Below, piece by piece: positions 61,501 to 64,000 of a DNA stretch of 64,000 nt (its first letter is position 1; each line of letters starts with the position of its first letter). The position numbers and the translations under genes were made by a program. The notes under the pieces were generated by a model. It ran no database searches. It was given only the letters and a program-made list of their open reading frames with translations, and had not been told where the DNA came from. The stretch comes from Neodontobutis hainanensis (Eukaryota > Chordata > Actinopteri > Gobiiformes > Odontobutidae), in NCBI GenBank assembly GCA_024349245.1, contig JALDNG010000007.1, positions 2,046,501 through 2,110,500 on the forward strand, read 5' to 3'.

Positions 61501-64000
61501 AATTAATTTATAGGATTGGTTTACCTCTGTACTCTTTTCCTGTGGACTTACCAACACATGTATTTGCAAATCCCACTGGGTAGAGAAGTCCTAGACAGCT
61601 GATGGGACCATCAGATTTCACTGACAAACACACTTAGCCATCAAGTGAGACACAGTGAAAGTCAATACTCTGCAACTGTTTCTCTTTTCCTTTGACTCCC
61701 ATCATTCCCTTTCCAACCCCTTTGCCCTGAACATCATCTTTCTGCTCTGCCATACCTCATCCTAAACCACAGAATACACTACTCTAACACACAAGAAGGA
61801 GACGCACTGACTAACCACAGCCACCAAAGTAACAAAGCAGAACTCATTAAGATCCGACTCAACATCATCCATTACCACAGACAGGGGGCATCATACATGG
61901 CCCTCCTACTGATAATCTCAGTTGTGTGAGTCACAGTTCTACCTAATATCAGCCGTTTTTAATCAAATGTAAAACTTTTATTCTACATACAAATACAGAT
62001 ACTATACAAACTGCTATTACGTACTTTAATCTCTTAAAAAGAAGAGGGAACGCAACTCTCTAAACGGAAACAAATTTTAGCAAAATTGCAGATGTACTAA
62101 GAGTCTCTAAATATTAACCAATACAATCCTTGTATTCATTGGACATTTTTAAGCTAAGCCTCTGGCCTTTCTTTAAGTCCAAGTTATTGGTTCAGGTCTT
62201 CATTAAAATGTACCTTGAGCTAGACGGCCTATTATAGCCTGTTCACATCTGCCTGGAGAGTACTGGTGACCCACTGGGACGGGACACAATAGTCAATGAA
62301 TAGGGCTTGACCTTTGGGACAGACTGAGAAGATGCTATGTGTGTGTCTGATTGAGAAATTAGCTACACTTCCAAACAAATGGTCAGCAGCGCAACCACAT
62401 GCACACCTTAAATCCAGCCCCGAGGGTAAGAAAGCAAAGGCCAGACTGCAGTTGGTTCAACCCTGACCCACGCACACAAACAAACTATGCACACATATTC
62501 AAAGTCAGACACTGAAGCTTACACAACTGCAGTGAAGCCCAAGCTATCACTTCAAGTTCTGAATGTCCACTGGGGTCAAAGTTCATCTCTTATGTGCCAG
62601 GCTGTGTTGCTTTTGTTGTGTATGACTTGTCTGGGTATATGTACGTTTACGGGAAATGACCTTGCAGAGTCATTCATTGTGATAAACTGCAGCACTAGGC
62701 ACACTACTGTGGAGCTGATTTAAGAGCAGTTTTTGTGTAACACATTGTTTGGGATAGAAAAATGAGTTTTGGCTTTCCTCAGGTCTGCTACAGAGATCAG
62801 AGGTTAGATGCTATGGGGTGTGTTTCAAAGTGTACAGAGTGTGTATAGGGTCAGACACAGATGGACAGCTGGTGTTTGAGCGGTGGTAAATCACTCACCC
62901 CTCCCCAGCATGCAGACACACACAAACACTTACACACATGTCCCATCCCCCATCGACCGCAAGAAAACGCCCCTCAAGCATTCCCTGTTCTTCAGACTAT
63001 GCACTGAGGGCACACACACATCCAAATAAAACCTTTCATTTGAACCAAAATGAAACAGTAAAAAAGGCCCAGAATGACAGTTTGATCAAGCTATATTAGA
63101 GGTGACCCTTCAAGTCATGCAAATTCATAAATCAGTGGAGGATTGCTCTCCTTGGGACGCTTGCACACACACATCCGTCTATTTTATGAGCTCATCAAGT
63201 CCCTCAGGTCACCAACTGCCATCTCAGCCAGGAATAAAAAAGCTCACATCAAAAGGCTAACCATCTCGCACGCATGCACACACACTTGGCATTGCAACTG
63301 TGGCAGCATTAATTTTCTTGTGAATACACTTGACTAACACATAATAATCCCAAACACTGCTGGGAGACCACCAAGTAGCAACACGCACACAGCCAGGGGG
63401 ACCACCAAGCGCTGGGGCTGTCAAGACAAGATAAGTGTGCGTATAGCATCAGGGTTTGGTGTACATCCACTAATTCACAACCTTTACAAACATACACTAA
63501 CAACGACACACAGGCCTAGCCCGGACTCTTGGAAAAGCTCTGGCTTATCTTTCGCCACAGATAGCAAAATGGATTAAGAGGCACATTTGGCACGTCCAGA
63601 GAGCTGGACAGATAACCAGAAAAACACTCTAACTGCAATCACCGCTTGACGTGATTTGTGTGTGTATTTGTGTCTATGTAAGATAGAGAAGGGGAGAAAG
63701 AGCATTTTAGCTTGTTGTGTGTGCTTCCCAATTAAAAACCACTGGCCCAATAACTGAGTCTAAAACTGTGTGTCTGGGGGAGTGATGCAGTGCCTGACCC
63801 AGGACTCTGTATGTTAGAAGACATGCATTCATCTTCTAAATGCACACAGCAAGCCCAGACAAAGAGAGTGTGTGAGAGGACGTCCAGCATGTGCGTGATG
63901 TCAGCTGGAGACAGAGAAGGGGAGCCCATCATATCCTGCCTGTGTGCATCTGTCCTACGACACAGCATGTTTGCTGAGTAACCCGCTGCTCATAGATGCC
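55592..64000 (-). other. setbp1: setbp1 intron (partial, continues past right edge)
   Basis: 8.4 kb upstream of the first setbp1 exon seen here. I searched both strands for a match to the N-terminal SETBP1 exons and found none. A GC-richer, purine/pyrimidine-skewed stretch at about 58300-58950 includes C- and G-runs but no convincing exon. Short CA tracts are scattered throughout. 57700-57960 and 59770-60010 look like non-repetitive, possibly conserved elements. Confidence 0.55.
59781..59837. repeat. 12-bp perfect inverted repeat with ETS-like cores
   Basis: ACAGGAAGCCAT (59781-59792) and its exact reverse complement ATGGCTTCCTGT (59826-59837), separated by 33 bp. Each arm contains a GGAA ETS-type core. 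It is within setbp1 intronic DNA. Confidence 0.85.

Overview
The window is vertebrate nuclear DNA, almost certainly from a teleost fish. It is AT-rich, the genes have many small exons with GT/AG introns (often about 80 to 500 bp), there are CA, GT and AT microsatellites, and the proteins closely resemble mammalian families. Coding calls were made by joining exons by eye: splice sites and reading phase were checked for every junction listed, and families were recognised from memory of mammalian homologues. No database search was possible.

Layout, left to right. (1) 257-5791, plus: rgmb, a GPI-anchored BMP co-receptor and neogenin ligand, complete in three coding exons, with an unusual histidine-dipeptide insert. 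(2) 7699-9496, minus: a small four-exon gene for a signal peptide, one C1-set Ig domain, a short cysteine-bearing connecting peptide and a TCR-alpha-type transmembrane segment with Arg and Lys. This fits a pre-T-cell-receptor alpha chain (ptcra-like) and is the most interesting gene here. (3) 10693-15435, plus: an ER aminopeptidase, closest to ERAP2, complete in 20 exons, head-to-head with the ptcra-like gene across 1.2 kb that contains two interferon-response-like motifs. (4) 16398-24015, plus: lnpep (IRAP), complete in 22 exons with its cytoplasmic dileucine tail and membrane anchor. (5) 30023-33505, minus: slc14a2-type urea transporter, complete in 10 exons. (6) 47866-55591, minus: the C-terminal 1309 residues of SETBP1 in five exons; its N-terminal exons lie beyond the right edge. 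The last 8.4 kb of the window is setbp1 intron.

The left block (rgmb, erap2, lnpep) corresponds to human 5q15-q21, and the right block (SLC14A2, SETBP1) to human 18q12. The interval between lnpep and slc14a2 is therefore a junction between two human synteny blocks. Functionally, ptcra-like, erap2 and lnpep form an immune-flavoured cluster (thymocyte selection, and peptide trimming for MHC class I and cross-presentation). slc14a2 serves nitrogen handling and osmoregulation, and setbp1 is a chromatin and developmental regulator flanked by gene-poor DNA that looks rich in regulatory sequence. No tRNA, rRNA, CRISPR array or intact transposon was recognised.
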